A stretch of 64,000 nt of DNA from Pagrus major. Its lineage: Eukaryota > Chordata > Actinopteri > Spariformes > Sparidae. Shown here in pieces: positions 1-13,794 of this stretch. The stretch's first letter is position 1. Every line of letters begins with the position of its first letter. The stretch spans positions 11,982,126 to 12,046,125 of the forward strand of contig NC_133238.1 of assembly GCF_040436345.1 (NCBI RefSeq). The letters run 5' to 3'. A program made the position numbers and the translations under genes. The notes under the pieces are model-generated. The model did no database searches, was not told the origin of the DNA, and saw only the letters and a list, made by a program, of their open reading frames with translations.

Positions 1-524
1 ACAGTAATGGAAGCACAGTATCTAGCGAGCCTCCAGCTTCCCATTAAAAAAGCTGCCAGGGAGGCAGCCTTATCTGGCCGTGAACAATCTAGTTTTCAGA
101 ACCTGCTTTCTGCCAAATGTTTATCTTCTAGAACAAATGGAACACAACACTGCATTAACTAGTGTACCCATAATGAAATGTCATACAACACATCGGATGT
201 TGCATCTGGAAAGTCCCATTTTAAAACTTAGAAAAAACAAGACTCACAAAGAGCGGTGTCCGTAGGTGAGGCCATAGTCTGATGTGTTGATGGGTCAGCC
301 GGTGTGAGACTGCTGGACGTCACTCTTTTGGACGGGGAGCTGCGCACGGTTGTCACTTCCTGGTTGAGAGAAAGAGAGAGAGAGAGAGAGCTATCAGAGA
401 AAACACCTGTGCTTTTTTCAACAGGGAGACGGAGAGGTGACGCTACGGGTCATCAAAACCAGCTGGCTGTGGCCAAATACACATGTGCACACACAGAAAC
501 ACAGAAGATTCTACCGCACATACC

Positions 525-601
525 TTAAAGAGGCACCGTGTAAGAAGATATTTCTCTTCTGATTAAAATATCTCCCCCAAAACTACAGACTGCTCCTTTA
601 A
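525..601. mobile_element. Very short TTAA-bounded inverted-repeat element
   Basis: 77 bp that starts TTAAAGAGGCACCGTGTAAG and ends in the diverged complement CTGCTCCTTTAA. Both ends show the TTAAAG-G-GC pattern shared by the larger elements in this window. Probably an internally deleted relic of that group. Confidence 0.4.
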
Positions 602-678
602 GTGTGAAAAATGATACAGTCAAGCGTCATTTTGATTCCAGTGAAACTTCACTGCTGTTGTCTGGTCTGCACACACAT

Positions 679-679
<1 letters not shown>

Positions 680-724
<45 letters not shown>
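680..724. repeat. (CA)n microsatellite
   Basis: About 22 near-perfect CA units. Confidence 0.95.
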
Positions 725-726
<2 letters not shown>

Positions 727-1187
727 TGAGTGTAAAGAGACACGACCTTGAACACAATGTGAACAGTAAGCAATGACTGGAAAGTAAGTGCAAACAGCAC
801 TTGGTTGAATTTTAATAGAGTGGCTCTCGCTGTAACTGAAGGTGTTTTCATAGGCGACTATTGATAAAAAGGTGCAACACTGGTAAATGGCATGTCCTTG
901 GTGCATACACGCTTGTTTTCCTCCTTGAAGCGTTTTGTAAAGAACTTAGAGAGTCGGTCGACAACACGTCTATTCAGTTGCAAATCATCCCCGCGAGACA
1001 CAAACACACCTGTGTCTGTCTGTGTGTAGTGTAGGTGTGTGTGTATCTTTGCAAATGTGTGGGTGTGTTTCCTTTTTTTTTTTTTTTTTCATTTGCAAAT
1101 CAAATGTATTCCCAATAGCGGGTTTTCGACAGCGTCTTCGCCGGGCATCAACGGAGATTGACAACAAACATGCTCTGCACACGTGGA

Positions 1188-1188
<1 letters not shown>

Positions 1189-1220
<32 letters not shown>

Positions 1221-1228
1221 CACACACT
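1189..1228. repeat. (CA)n microsatellite, one interruption
   Basis: CA units interrupted by one AAACA. A run of 17 T lies just upstream (about 1073-1089). Confidence 0.95.
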
Positions 1229-1381
1229 AACACAGAAACCTGCATCTGTTTGGCTTGGTCTCTGCTGAAGGTGTCGACCGTAATTTGAGAAATGCACCAC
1301 AGGAGAAAACATTGTCTCCAAAAATTCCCATTTAGCAAAGCCCCAACAGACAGGTATGGTAATTTGCATACTTTCCTACAG

Positions 1382-1384
<3 letters not shown>

Positions 1385-1429
<45 letters not shown>
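1385..1429. repeat. (CA)n microsatellite
   Basis: About 22 perfect CA units; the third such tract within 750 bp. Confidence 0.95.
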
Positions 1430-1432
<3 letters not shown>

Positions 1433-2224
1433 GGCAACACAGGGTTGTAAACATAATCTCTCTCTTTCTGTCACTGTCATTCGCTCTCTTGCCGGAGCAG
1501 CACTCACATCGAATGAAGCTCAAAATCGGCGAGCTGCGAGGAGCTTAAGCACGCGGTCCAAACAGACTGCTAACCACAGCTCCCCAGTGCTGTGTCTGAC
1601 TGCTGTTATTAAACTGAGTATTTTGTCCACTTTCTGCTCAAGGGATGATTAAGTGCACGAGCGGTAAGGACGTTGTGTGTTCGTGAGCTTGTGCAGAAGT
1701 GAGTCACTGAACGAGAGCCATTAAGGGGATTCAAACATTTATCTCTCTTTGGTGGTCTGTTTACACTTCGATTAAAGCCCGCGTCTGCAGTAAATTATGC
1801 ATCCAGTACATGTGGTGTGTGGGTGTGGTAAAAAAACAAGTTCAGAAAGGTTTTTCTCTGTACATTAATACACGGTTTTTGGTTTCATCACAGCAGATGG
1901 AACGACGCTGACTCTCATTGAAGAATTGGCCGTGTGTACATACGTTATAGTAAGTTCTGCATATCTTAACTGAGCTGAGCCAACGTCTCGAAAACTTTCC
2001 AACATTGGAGCCTCTAAACTTTTAGTGAAGTTTTGAATGTTTCAACCAAAATTATTACATATTGCACCTTTAATAATAATAAATAGTAAATAAATGTCAT
2101 TATCTTAAATCTTGATATAATAATTGGCAAGTTTTTGGTTGGTAAATGTCAGAAAATAATAAAAACAACAAGTTCTATAAACTAGTTTCTAGCATCCGTT
2201 AGCCTTAAAGGCAGCATAAACAAT

Positions 2225-2530
2225 AAACAAGAGAGGACCCAGGACGCTCCCCTGTGGCACACCACAAAAATATTTAATCCTAATGAACAGAACTCCCCAA
2301 GTAGTCTTGACCTTTTCTGTATCCTACCCAACCTGCAATTATCACCTCACAATAAGGAGATTGTAATTGACCATATTAAATGCATTATTGAGTTTAAAAC
2401 ATACCAACATAGATATTTTCTGGCATCTAAGTTGAAAATCATCTACATCTTTAAGCAGAGCCTCCTCAGTGCTTCATTGGCAGTGAAATACGATTTGAAG
2501 CCAGTAAAATTTGAGCTTAAACAAATTATT
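2225..2530 (-). mobile_element. LINE reverse-transcriptase relic
   Basis: The minus strand encodes an intact GVPQGSVLGPL block at about 2234-2266, the conserved reverse-transcriptase motif of non-LTR retrotransposons of the L2/CR1/Rex kind. Sequence at higher coordinates (about 2355-2400) resembles the degraded upstream RT region (LDLSAAFDTVDH in intact elements). The frame is broken elsewhere, so it is a fossil. The clade is not determined. Confidence 0.65.
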
Positions 2531-2549
2531 CATGTTATTGGCGTAACGA

Positions 2550-2550
<1 letters not shown>

Positions 2551-2583
<33 letters not shown>
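2551..2583. repeat. (TG)n microsatellite
   Basis: About 16 perfect TG units, immediately next to the LINE relic. Confidence 0.95.
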
Positions 2584-2586
<3 letters not shown>

Positions 2587-3090
2587 TAGGAGCGGCCACA
2601 CAAAAGCAATTTTCAAAAGCCCAATAAAAACAGCCAGCCTGCAAGGAGAGCTTGATAATGTGCAGCAATTCTGCTGACAAAACCCAATGAACCTCTTTGT
2701 TGGTCAAGGGCACAGAGAGCTTCAGAGAACACAGCACTCAGTTCAGAAAAACAACCTCAGCTGCACTTCGTTAAAACAGCGTATTCTCTAATGAGTATTA
2801 TAGAGAAATACAGTTATTTCATGATCAATACCACATCAGTCAGCTCTAAAGACATAACAATGCTGCTCCTGAAAAGAAAAAAGCTCTGCATGTATTTTGT
2901 GCTGCGATTCCACCAATTAGATGTGACGACCGCATTTATCCATTTTATGAAATACAATAACTGGATGAACAGCAGCAGTGTCACAGCTCAGCCGTCACCA
3001 AGTGCTATCTAGCTTTGAGTCCCTGCCATATGTTCTCTTTGGAGCAGGCTGCCAAAGAGGAAGGAGGAAGAGGAAAAGGAAGGGGGGGGT

Positions 3091-3115
3091 GATGGTGGTG
3101 GTGGTGGTGGTGGTG
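3091..3115. repeat. (GGT)n trinucleotide repeat
   Basis: About eight GGT units following a G-rich purine stretch. Confidence 0.9.
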
Positions 3116-4432
3116 TTGGGGGATGTCTCTGCACATCTCCGACAGACTGACTGAGTTAATAAGGGACACTGCTCGGTGAAATCTGTCTAAACGTTGCTGG
3201 CCTGTCGCGAGAGATAATCCCTGTGAAAGAGAAAAAAAGAGAAAAAAATCACTAGATCCTCAGCTAATGAAATCAATGCTGGCCATCTGGGAACTTTTCA
3301 TGTGTGACAGACGCCTACAAAGAGGCCAGTTGGACCTGCGATGGTGAAACCATGGTTACATGAAAAAGCAGCACATTGGTTGCTAGCCCGGGGAGGCGAC
3401 ACTGTGACACCCTCCACCTTCGCAATGGTGCCTATTAGAGGGAGACATCACCAGAGCGTAGACCGATCCAGGAAACTGAGAGCTCGCCGTCACATGTGCC
3501 GGTACTTTGCCATTTTGCGCTGATTGTCTCGTGTCAGCTGTTGACATTTCCATCCTCTAACAAGCGACGCTCCTTCTGGTAGGCCTTTAATGGCATGCCA
3601 TGGTACCATGGAGGGTCTCTGAGGAGGGCTGTCTGCCCCTCTCTCCTCAAACTGTCCTCCCCCTCTCCCCCCAACCGTGTCATCCTCCGTTTTAAAAAAT
3701 GTCACTCTTAATAAGTCAATTAGCCAAGAATTGAAACTAAAGGTTTTATGTTTTCTCGACTGAGGGAATGTGCTAGTCGGCTGAGATAATGTCAGCTTTA
3801 AGGATGTAACAGCCTCTTACACGGAGCGATATACAGTCTTAACCTGAATCAAGTGGGTTTACCTCAATCCACTATAGAATTTTTCACAAGGGGAAGAAAT
3901 AGAAGTCAGTCCTGCAGTTTTTTTCTCTCCCCGAATCACCTTTTTCATTTCAACTACAGATTGACTGGGGAGCATTTAGTGCTCAGTGAACCGGGGATTG
4001 AACTAAAGGCCTTCGATGCTGCTCAAAAATAAGTGCTTGTTGAATCATCAAGCAGTATCCGACCCCCCACCCGTCCACCCTCCCAAGACCTCTACAAAAA
4101 AGTCTTGTCGTTACCAGGCAGAAAGATTAACCAAATGAAATATGAGGTTTGAGCCATGCCTGCACAGAATTAATCCCAGACAATGCACGCCTATTTGACT
4201 TGTGTCCAGACTTGAGCTCTGACGTCATGCTCTCATCGGCAACAGTAATCTCACGAGTCCAGAGGGACTAAATTATAAACTGTGTACAAAAATAGTTGTC
4301 CTGGATGTTAACATTTGACCGGTTAAATTATTGAAATTTATTGAAATAATTAGCAAAATCTTGTAAGTGGGATGTGAGGATTGAGAGGAGCCTTTGCTAT
4401 TGTCTTCTATTAATTTTCTCTGTGTTTGACTG

Positions 4433-4790
4433 TTAAAGGAGACATATAATGCTCATTTTCACATGCATAATTTAGGTTTACATGCTTTAATGCTCCAAAA
4501 ACACATCCGTTTTCTCATACTGTCCAGCGCAGCAGCACTTTATTCCCCTTCCGTCTGAAACGCTCTGTTTTAGCTCCTGTCTCTTTAAGGCCCCCCCTCT
4601 CCCGAATACCCAGTCCGCTCTGATTGGTCAGCTCACACACGCCTGAGCGAACAGAGCAGCTGTGCTAAATCAGTTCTTACCTGCCAAACTAACTACTGGG
4701 CATAACTTATGCGTATGTGTTACACGGTGACATAGTGTGATGTCACAAAGTTATGAAATTAAAAGCGGGACTACTGACAGTCTCCTTTAA
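4433..4790. mobile_element. TTAA-bounded MITE, ACATAT family
   Basis: 358 bp. Left end TTAAAGGAGACATATAATGC, right end CTGACAGTCTCCTTTAA; TTAA at both edges. Internal phrases (TTTACATGCTTTAATG, TCTCATACTGTCC, CCGTCTGAAACGCTC) match a repeat I recognise from many teleost genomes. The copy at 58657-59017 shares its design and several internal phrases in reverse. No coding capacity. Confidence 0.75.
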
Positions 4791-7689
4791 TGTTTTCTTA
4801 ATTGATTCATGGCGTCTGAGAGGAACAGCGAATAATGTATGAATGAACCACCTGACATGGATTATAATCAATATAATGTGGCAAACGAATATAATATGAG
4901 CTACTATATCGCCAAGAGTACGAGTTGTATATCCATCTCTCCCACTTCTGACTACTCTGGACTCAAATAGCTCTGAAATTGCTCCGAGTGCTGTTTGGAA
5001 GGAGATGGTGAAGCTGGTGAAGCATTTCAAATCAATAAGGTCCGCTGGTTCGATATCAGATGTGACATTTTGGAGGAGAGAGGGCACCCACCTCCACAGG
5101 ATGTATTTCTTAAACACTTTTACAATCTTATTTTTGGACTACTTTCTTTTCCTTTTCCCGTCCGTATCTTTATCCACCTCTTTGCCTAACCTGTTTCTCC
5201 CAATCCTTCTCCATCCGTCAATCGTTCTGCTCTTGTGTTGAGACACCTCCCTGCTCTGTTTGAGTGTGTCTGCAGGTGAATGCTGGTGCCGTCGGCGAAA
5301 CAGCGAGCGCCTGAGACCGACGCTTCCGAGATCTGTAAACGCTTCCAATCCAACAAGACTCCCTCCGTTCGTTTTCTCCTGTTTGTGTCTTTGCTCTGCT
5401 GTGTTTGAAACCTCCTCACAAATCCACTCGGAGGCTTCACTGATTAGCGCGCCACATGTCCTCTTGGCGTTTTGCAAACAGTTCAACTAATGCCTATGAC
5501 AGTGTCTTTCGAGTAACGCTGCAGCTCTGGCTGGTGCACGACTGTAGGGGCCTGCCAAGAAGAGAAGTCACTCACACATGACTCACTGTTTGGGTACTTC
5601 ATTTAAAATTACAGTATTCCTTTGTTGGCAAATGGTGCATACATGAGTGAGTCCGCGCATGTGGACACACACACACTTTATTTACACATCCAGTTGAGCC
5701 ACATGCACACACTCCCTCTGACAGCTCTTGGACTGAGTGCTTCTGGCTGTGAGAGCTGCCTTATGGGTTTTCTGGCATAACGTACAAGTGGCTGCTCTCA
5801 AAAATGACTCATGAGACTGTACAACAGTAAACAAATCACTGGGCTGACAGAGGCAACCAGTTGCCTTGGACTTGTTTCTCTGAACATGTCTGACCTTCTC
5901 CAACAATTCGGAGCAGTGAGCCAAAGGTCCTAGCAGTCATTGAACTGATACTATGCCAGGAGGAGCATCCCAGAATTATTCCTGTCAGTTTGTTCCCCAG
6001 TTACTGATCCCTGCCACTAAAGAACTGACATTTAATTGGGCCTTCTTAGTAAAGCTTTGTAACTCAAGCAAAGTCAACAGGACCACGAGTGAAGTGTTTT
6101 AACATGCGTGATCTTTTTGGAAAACGTGAAAGAGGCGTGAAAATCACAATTCCACATGTGAATATTGAATATTTTAACATGTGAAGAAAATAATGTCACA
6201 TGTGAACTCAGCTGGTAACTTCTCACTGTTAATGATTGATATAAATTGATTAGTGGAGGGCATAAACTTCTTTGGACCTTGTAGGGGGGCACGACAGAAA
6301 AAGTGCAGGTCAGTTGCAGGACAGACAAGGAAAATATATGGCACTAATATAGATATTCTTTATGTTTACATGTGATGACTTTTCAATGCCAGAACTGTGA
6401 AAATAGAGGAGCCATACTCGGAGCAGGAGGTTCACACGACAGGAGAACGACACCAAGCAGCTCTCCTGTGTCGGGTGCATTCATGCAGGTTGCCCCACAG
6501 GACGCACTGTCAGCTCCAGGTCCAACTCTTATGTTAGGAGTTGTTAAGTTCCTGTTGTGGGAAAAGGCCTTAAAGAGGGCTCAAAGAGGAGTCGGGCTGT
6601 TTCTGCTGCCAAAGCAGGAAGGAAAACAAGCCAGTCTGTGTAAAAAAAAAAGGCCTGAAGAAAAGAAATGAATCACTGATTTGGGTGGATTTTGATCCCT
6701 GGTGATGTCATTAGGGTTAGTTTGGCTTGGAGACTTTCAATTTGTAACTGCATCAGTGAATGTGGCAGGAATAATAAGTGTTAAGCCTCCTTAATTAATG
6801 TGTTATTTTCAAATCTAAATCAATATTTAGAAGCAGGAAGCCACATTTTTCCGAGCTTTATCGATGCCAAACAATACATTTTATATATTAAAGCGAAAAA
6901 TTTAAGACCGCTTTTCCAAGACTGAAATTTCATGCTCATGCCATTGGTTGCAATTTGGGAAATGTAGCAGGGAAAATGGAGCCAAACTAGGGTCTAAAAG
7001 TCAAGATATCTGTAATTCAGCCTGAGATTTTCTTTGCTTTTTAGAGGAACTGCATCCTCAGGCACTTCTGCTTTGGCTTCAACGTTCAGCTGTGGAGGTT
7101 GCAGCTGGCTTCAGACCCTGCGATGCCTCAACCTCTGGGGCGAAATCTTCCAGGCTGTGTGAATAAATAGATGGGTGAGTGAATGCACGAGCGACCTAGT
7201 TGAAAGGCATTTGTTAATTACACGAGGTAACTGTCGTCTTGAAAGAGGCAGCCATTGTGAGAGAAGAGATTGATTTGCACAGAGATGTAATGGTTCCATT
7301 TACTTCCATCTAAATTAAGTTCACGTTAACCTGAATCTTTTTGACACGGTTGCCGATGTTAATTAATTTTTCAAACATTTACTGATCTTTGTCACATTGA
7401 TGTTTTAATCCACATGTTGCAATGTGAGGCTTAAAATCAGCTGCGACAGTGAACCAGAAGACAGATATGAAAATAAATTCTTTTAGGCAGCATTTTCCAC
7501 AAGGATTATCTCCTGTGTGACTTCATTTCCTCAGATGGGTGTCAGGTGATTGATAGTCGGCATAATGAAAAGACAAATTAACCCAAAAGTTTATCTTTTA
7601 AGATCAGTATTTTATAAGATGGATCATTGTGAAAGTTATGTGCTGTGCAGAAGTACAAGAAACCAAAGCTTTACCACCAACTTCACCTG

Positions 7690-8413
7690 ACTGTGGCATG
7701 TTTATCATGTCTACTATCTACCTTAGCATTTAGCATATTAGCTTGCTAACATTTGCTAATTAGCACTAAACACAAAGTACAGCTGAGGACGATCGAAATG
7801 TCTTTGGTTTTGCATTCTTTGTAATGGCATGCAAAAGGCGACCCCACTGGTTTCAAAAAGAAGACAGATTGTATGTAAGCTTATGAGAAAATGACCCTAC
7901 TTCTCAGTTGATCTCAGTAAACAGTTTCCTCATGAGTTTTTGGTCTCATTTGCTAGTTTCAAGTCTTCTTCAACACAACATGATGCTCAGTTTGTAAATC
8001 AAGGTCACATTTAGAGTCAAATAGACGATACAGGAGGGTATTCCAGCTCCATCTCCATCTACCAAAGTATTGGATAAAATAATATTTTGAACTGATGGCT
8101 GTGGTAAAGAGAAAGTAAGCATTCATCCTCTTGGAACAAGTAATGGTTGTACCAAATTGTGTGCCAATGCATCAAGTGGATGCTGATATATTTCACTGGA
8201 TGTGTGGTAACGTTGATCTGCCGGTTGCCCTCCAGGAAAAGTCAGATCACCAAAGTAGGTAGGATTCCTCCTCTAGAAACCATAAATGTCTGTACAAAAA
8301 TCTCCAGGCAATCCATCCAGCATTTATCAGGTATTTCAGTCTGGATCAAAGTGGTCGTCTGGCGAACCAACAGACCGTCACCGCTATCCCTTGAGCCACG
8401 CTGCCAGCACGAC
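7690..8413 (-). repeat. Teleost interspersed repeat, CAAAGTACAGCTGAGG family
   Basis: Contains GCTAACATTTGCTAATTAGC, then CACAAAGTACAGCTGAGGAC, and further on CCAAAGTATTGGATAAAAT, TTTCAGTCTGGATCAAAGTG, ACCAACAGACCG and GAGCCACGCTGCCAGCACG. These occur in this order in a repeat common in percomorph genomes. The 89-aa ORF at 8147-8416 is part of it. Confidence 0.65.
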
Positions 8414-11400
8414 TAAAAATAAACCATAAAGTCTGCAGCAGCACACATGTTGTATATATTCTTGTCCTTGTGGTCTGGTTTAAACAAAAATGCCTTTACG
8501 CTGCTTTATTGTTTTGCATTCCATTATTCTTTAAAGGTATTTTCTGAGGTATGTTACCATAAAATATATTTGCATTCTCTTGATTGTGTGTGGTTATACT
8601 ATGTGGCCTTGGTGCATTAGCTCTTGCAATTCATTGCAAACATCTAGGTAGACAAAGACTCTAATCCCATGCGCTCCAGTCCTTTCTTTTCCTCTCTACC
8701 ATCCTTGGCTCATGAGGCACTTCAATCAAATGCATATTGTTGGAAGATGCTTGAAAAATCCCTTTTCATCAGAGTAATGTGAACATAACAGTCTGAACTA
8801 TTCAAACATTTAAAAGCCAACCATATTTACATTTGTAGGCTGAATGGCACCAGCGAGGTATTATAGACTATGTAGAGCACTTGGAGATACTGTATCATAT
8901 TTCAGTGCTAAGAGGCAGCTCAGACCCACACAGAGAGTTAAAACACTATTAAAGCATTAGAGTCGAGTCTTATAATGCCTGAATTTGGATCTCAAGGCTA
9001 ATTGGTTGACGTCTTCTATCACTCCTCCTTGTTTGCGTTATGTAACTGAGTGCATTGTTCATTTGAAGGTCATCACGGCTTTCATGCCATCCTCTGTTCC
9101 ACTCCTTCCACTCCCTCCCGTCTGTCTCCGTCTCCTCTTTGGCAGCCGCATTCTTTTTCGCAATGTTTTTGTTTGCGCCGGGTGCCATAAGCGTTCCCTT
9201 TTTGCAATCCAGTCGGAGTATGAAAAACAAATTTTCAATCCTCCATCGACTGTCCTCATTATGACTAAACAGAGGCACATCAATATTTCAGGCACTCATG
9301 GGCAAACATGGGCACAAAAGAGACACAGTCCAGAAACAGAGAGGGAGAGGAGAGCGATGAGCCACGGGCCAAAAAAGAAGTGAGAAAAATAAATTAGTCT
9401 GAGTAAGAAGTGCAGGGACAGACAGAGAATGGCAGTGTACAGGGCATGAAGAAGTCAGACGGGAAAAACAAACTTGATAAATACAGAAAGTCTGTGATAT
9501 AGGGGTAGTGAGGGCAGCTGTGGGAGTTGGGAGTCTGATTTGTAATAGTGATTTGAGTTTTTCTACCGAGGCCAGCTGGGACAGAAAGGATTAACTTAAG
9601 GCCAAACAACCAAACAGAGTCACAGAGCAACAGCAAAATAGGGAGTTTGACAGACAGGCGGAGAAAATGAACAAACAATAAAAAAAGAAGGGACACACAG
9701 ATATACTGTATAGTAGGCCGGAATAAATCCCACAGGGATGTATGATTGACATTTATGGCGAACAAAGCTGCAGCAGATGGGGGTATGTTCATACTTGAAG
9801 CTCTCCAGTGCAAAAACCTGTCGTGATATTTGCGCAAAGGGCACATATATTGCTGCTCTGGTCAAAGGTTTCGCTTTATTTTCGTCCCTGGCAGTTTTTC
9901 AGGCTTAAAAACTTGGGTGATGTGTTTTTATCCCATGCCGTGTCGGTGCAAAAAGCAGTTTTTTTGGGGGGAAAGCACATGATGCAACATTTAGTCAGAG
10001 TTTTCCCTCAGCTGTTTTTGTGGTTCTGTCCTGTCAAAATCCTCCTGCCGTGTCTGCTTGATGAACAGTGCAGTGGTTTATGCTATTTTTCACTCATTTA
10101 AACCTTTCATTCATGGAGCGAGGGTAAAACACAGGGCAAATATTTTTTTAATGAATATTTTGACTCAGGGCTGTTTAGATTGTGACCGGTGTTGCGTGGA
10201 GGCCTGGTCACAGCAGAAAGCGGCACAGCAAAATGAATCCTAGCAGCCTGGTGACATGACAAGCTAATATGCTAACTGCTAACTCACTAGCTAGCTGGGC
10301 TATCTCTGGTCAGTCACAATAGATTTTCTCTATTCTCACTCTACTGTTCTCTTCACTCCTGAAGCTAATGAGCAAATTCGGTAGCTCGGAAGCTTAGCAC
10401 AGGTGCTAACGGTCAATAAAGACGTATTTCTAGTATCCCGACTCCTGCCTCATAACTGTCTACAAACCATTTGTCTTTAAGAGAAAAAAATCAAAGTGGA
10501 TGGCACAACGCAGCTAAAATACAACGATAGCTACCCACAAGTTCGAAGTTCATCTAGATCTATTGTAACAAGCGCTAACGTGTTCTGTTTTGCCAGCGTG
10601 TAAGCTAAGCTAGCCACAGTAGCTCAGCAGCTCATCCTGGCAGTAGTCACTGTATCAACGAACCCTCCTGAACCAAATATTTTGTGAAAACGTGCATTTG
10701 GATTTTGCTCTGCAACTCTCACAGTGAAAGATAATATCTGTCCTACTTCCTCACCTGCCACACAAGACAAGACATTCTCTGCAATATTAATTTGGTGCCA
10801 AACTCCCAGCAGATTCCTAGCCAGGGTTTGTGCGCTTGACACTGCCTTCCTACAGGGTTAAGTGCCTTGCTCAGGGACGCTCCGGGGTGGAAGCTGTTAA
10901 CGGAGAGGAGAGTAATTTAGTTCGCCCAAATGGGTCCATTTGCAAATGACAAATTTGACCCAGATCTAGTGAGCAGCAGATAAATTAAAGCTTGACAGAC
11001 GTCCAATGATTTTGAGTTTCAAAGCTTGGCTGCCGAAACTCCCTGTGTGTATTGACTGCTGAAAACCAACGGGGACATTAGCAGGCCACTAATGCAGACT
11101 GAAGGTGTGCTTGGCCTTTAAAATAAAATAAAAAAAAATGTACATTTAAGTCACAAATGTATTAAAAAAGAAACAAATAACACATGATCACTGAATATAT
11201 GAACACGCTGACACGTGATCCGATTTTTGTTGTGTACGTAGCTTCAAATGTACTAATATATTTAGCTTCTGTGGCCTGTGGCAGACACCTCATTCTGTAT
11301 TCAGGGCGTCTCTCCCCTGATTATCAGTGCTCTTAACCAGGCATGAGCCCTGACAGACATGCACTCGTCTCCAGGGAAAGAAAGTTTGGGGAAAAGAGGG

Positions 11401-11994
11401 ATAAAAAGGCGGTCAGTGTCAGAGATAGTGCAGCCCTGAAGCGGGGCGTGATGAAGCTTATCATTATTGAAACATGACCATAATTTGTTAATCAGCGGCA
11501 GACCTGCTTTACCTGCTAAAATATGAACTCGCCCTCCCTCTTAACACCCCCGCTGATCCACTCTGAATCTCTATCACCCCCCATCAATCTCCATCTTCCT
11601 CGCTCTCCAACTTCCCCTCCCGTCCACTCTCCCTGCCCGCTCTCTTTCACAATATGGCCCTATGCTCCCTGAATGTAAATCATATTTCAGTCTCTTTCAT
11701 CAGGCTCCTTGCTCTCTTAATGTTCAGTGAGCTTTGCCAACATCACCAGGCACTACTATTTATACACGACGACTCTGAAGTGGCTCGGGATCCGGCTCTG
11801 TTTTCAGCCACTCCAAATATACACCGAACCGTGGAACTGACATCGGCTGACACACCGCATGCCTAGTTGATATTCTGGGGGTTTAAATCTATAATTGTGC
11901 AAATGTGTAATACGAGCTCATGCATGGGGATGGATGAACTTCGCATCACCTCAGCATACATATTGAGTCAAATGTGACCTGGAAAGTCAATCGC

Positions 11995-12150
11995 TTTGAA
12001 CCACACTGAAATGTCTCAGAAAGCACCGGACGGATGGCCACGAAATTCTAGTTCCTACTGACTTTGAAAATCCACAGATGTTTCTTCTACCACCAACATA
12101 AGGTCGAGGTTTGTGGTTTTAGGAGTCGGAGGAGACTGGGGTATTCCTAA
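11995..12150 (+). repeat. Fragment of a related interspersed repeat
   Basis: CTGAAATGTCTCAGAAAGCA, GGATGGCCACGAAATTC and CCACCAACATAAGGTCGAGG match the opposite strand of the repeat type seen at 7690-8413, diverged. Confidence 0.5.
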
Positions 12151-12269
12151 AAATGTAATATCGACTGCATAAAATTTGGACTTCAAGTGCAATGAGTGAC
12201 CGAACCTGCTGTGAGAAACCGAGATGATTTTCATCCTGTTTGATGTATTAAAACCTCATCAGGCTTTAA

Positions 12270-12560
12270 GATCCTTCCTCCTTCAGAAGCTTCTGTTTGC
12301 TCCTTCAATTTATTAAAGCTAACAAGGTGCCACAATATGACATCCTGACTTTCTTCCCCCCGGTCATTCCGGCACCTGTAACAGGTAGCCCTAATGAAAC
12401 AACTGGGACCAATTTCCTCCCAACAATGCCGAGCTAATGAGTACTGACTGCCAAATTGTTACTATTTAATGTGCTGAATAATTAGCTGAAGGTCAACACA
12501 GGAACACAGCCCCTCAGTGAGCCACTTGCTAAAATATCTGCAAAGAGATAAGGGCTGGAG
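12270..12560. promoter_or_regulatory. Possible conserved non-coding segment
   Basis: Repeat-poor, AT-rich and non-coding, with ACAGGTA, AATAATTAGCTG and GAGATAAG-type transcription-factor-like sites. Offered only as a candidate; conservation was not tested. Confidence 0.15.
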
Positions 12561-13794
12561 AGAGAGCGCTTCATAGTAAGTATTCTAGAAAAGTCATTTA
12601 GATAGAGCCTTTATACCAATTTGAAGTGCGTTTTAGCAAGCGTGCTGGCCATGTTGTTGTGAGCGTGTTAGCAGCCTGGCAGAGCTGTTAGCATGCCTGC
12701 AGACTGGTTGTAAAACTGTAACTGTAAAGGGTTTAATGATTGAGCTTTCGTTTATGATACGCAGCCAAGAGCATTTGCATAGGAAGCCTTTGTCTGAAGA
12801 GCGCTTCCTCTTTTTCCGCCGTTTCGAGGATGAATAGCAGAGATGAGCGATGGCATGGCGCTGCCCTTGCGGTGACATGGCATCGTGATGAATGATTGAA
12901 AAAGAAAGCCTGGAGGTCTTTGGCTAATTGTTGCACACATATGCTCTTGTGAGGCTGTGGGTGTCAAACAGTGTTAGCGGAAAAGACAATCTGAGTCACA
13001 CAACAATCTGTACGGGAAAAGGCCCTGGAGACATGCATTCATTACCCGGCTAAAGGAATGGATTATCATACGTTGGAGTAAATACTGTAAGCACATGGCG
13101 CCACAATACCTCAAGCGAAAAAACAACAGTACAAAGCAGACTTTTGTGTATCTTTAAATCCGTACACATAACCAACAGCAGGTAGGCAAATGAGTCTGAG
13201 CCCTCTGTGTGATGAAGTAGGGAGTTTCAAAGCTGTGTTTGGCACACGGCGTAACAGTGCAACTATTCTCGGAGCCAAGGCGGCGAGCAACAAGTCATCA
13301 TCTCACAACAGACTAGCAATGCGTCACACGCGGCTCCGCTGCCAGCTCCATTAAAAGATTTGAATCTGTGAAACTGAGACGAAAGAGATGCCTGGTAAAA
13401 GTTAATGGAATTTTTACGAGCTCAATGGACTCGATAAGGACGCCGGTGTCCTCATCAAGTCTGGATCAATTTCTTGCAGACACATTGTGGCTTTTAGTTT
13501 ATTTAACGTTTAATTAAGCGCGTTTAGGAACGGCGGTGCATATTGATTGATTTTTTTTTCTGTATTTGGGGTAAATGGTCCGCCATTAGCCAAAAGGCGG
13601 CCTCGTTCTCATCCTTCAGCGTGGCGTTTGACACTTAAAGTGCCATATTTCAGCGTGGCAGAGTGACAAAATTCACTCTTTGCTTAAAAGCTGGGCAGAG
13701 GTGAATTAAGAAACAAAGTATGAAATGAAAAGCCTAATGCACTGCTCCATTTAAATCAAAAACAGGCCACTTGTTGAGAGGAAATATGACAGCT

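Noticed and set aside
3490..3535. Minus-strand QRKMAKYRHM resembling the EPLIN/XIRP2 segment RMAKYQAAVS, a possible second xirp2 exon
   Set aside because: A stop follows at once, there is no usable donor, and similarity covers only MAKY.
9394..9846. 150-aa minus-strand ORF with hydrophobic stretches
   Set aside because: No recognisable motif and an overlapping shifted ORF of equal quality; consistent with chance.
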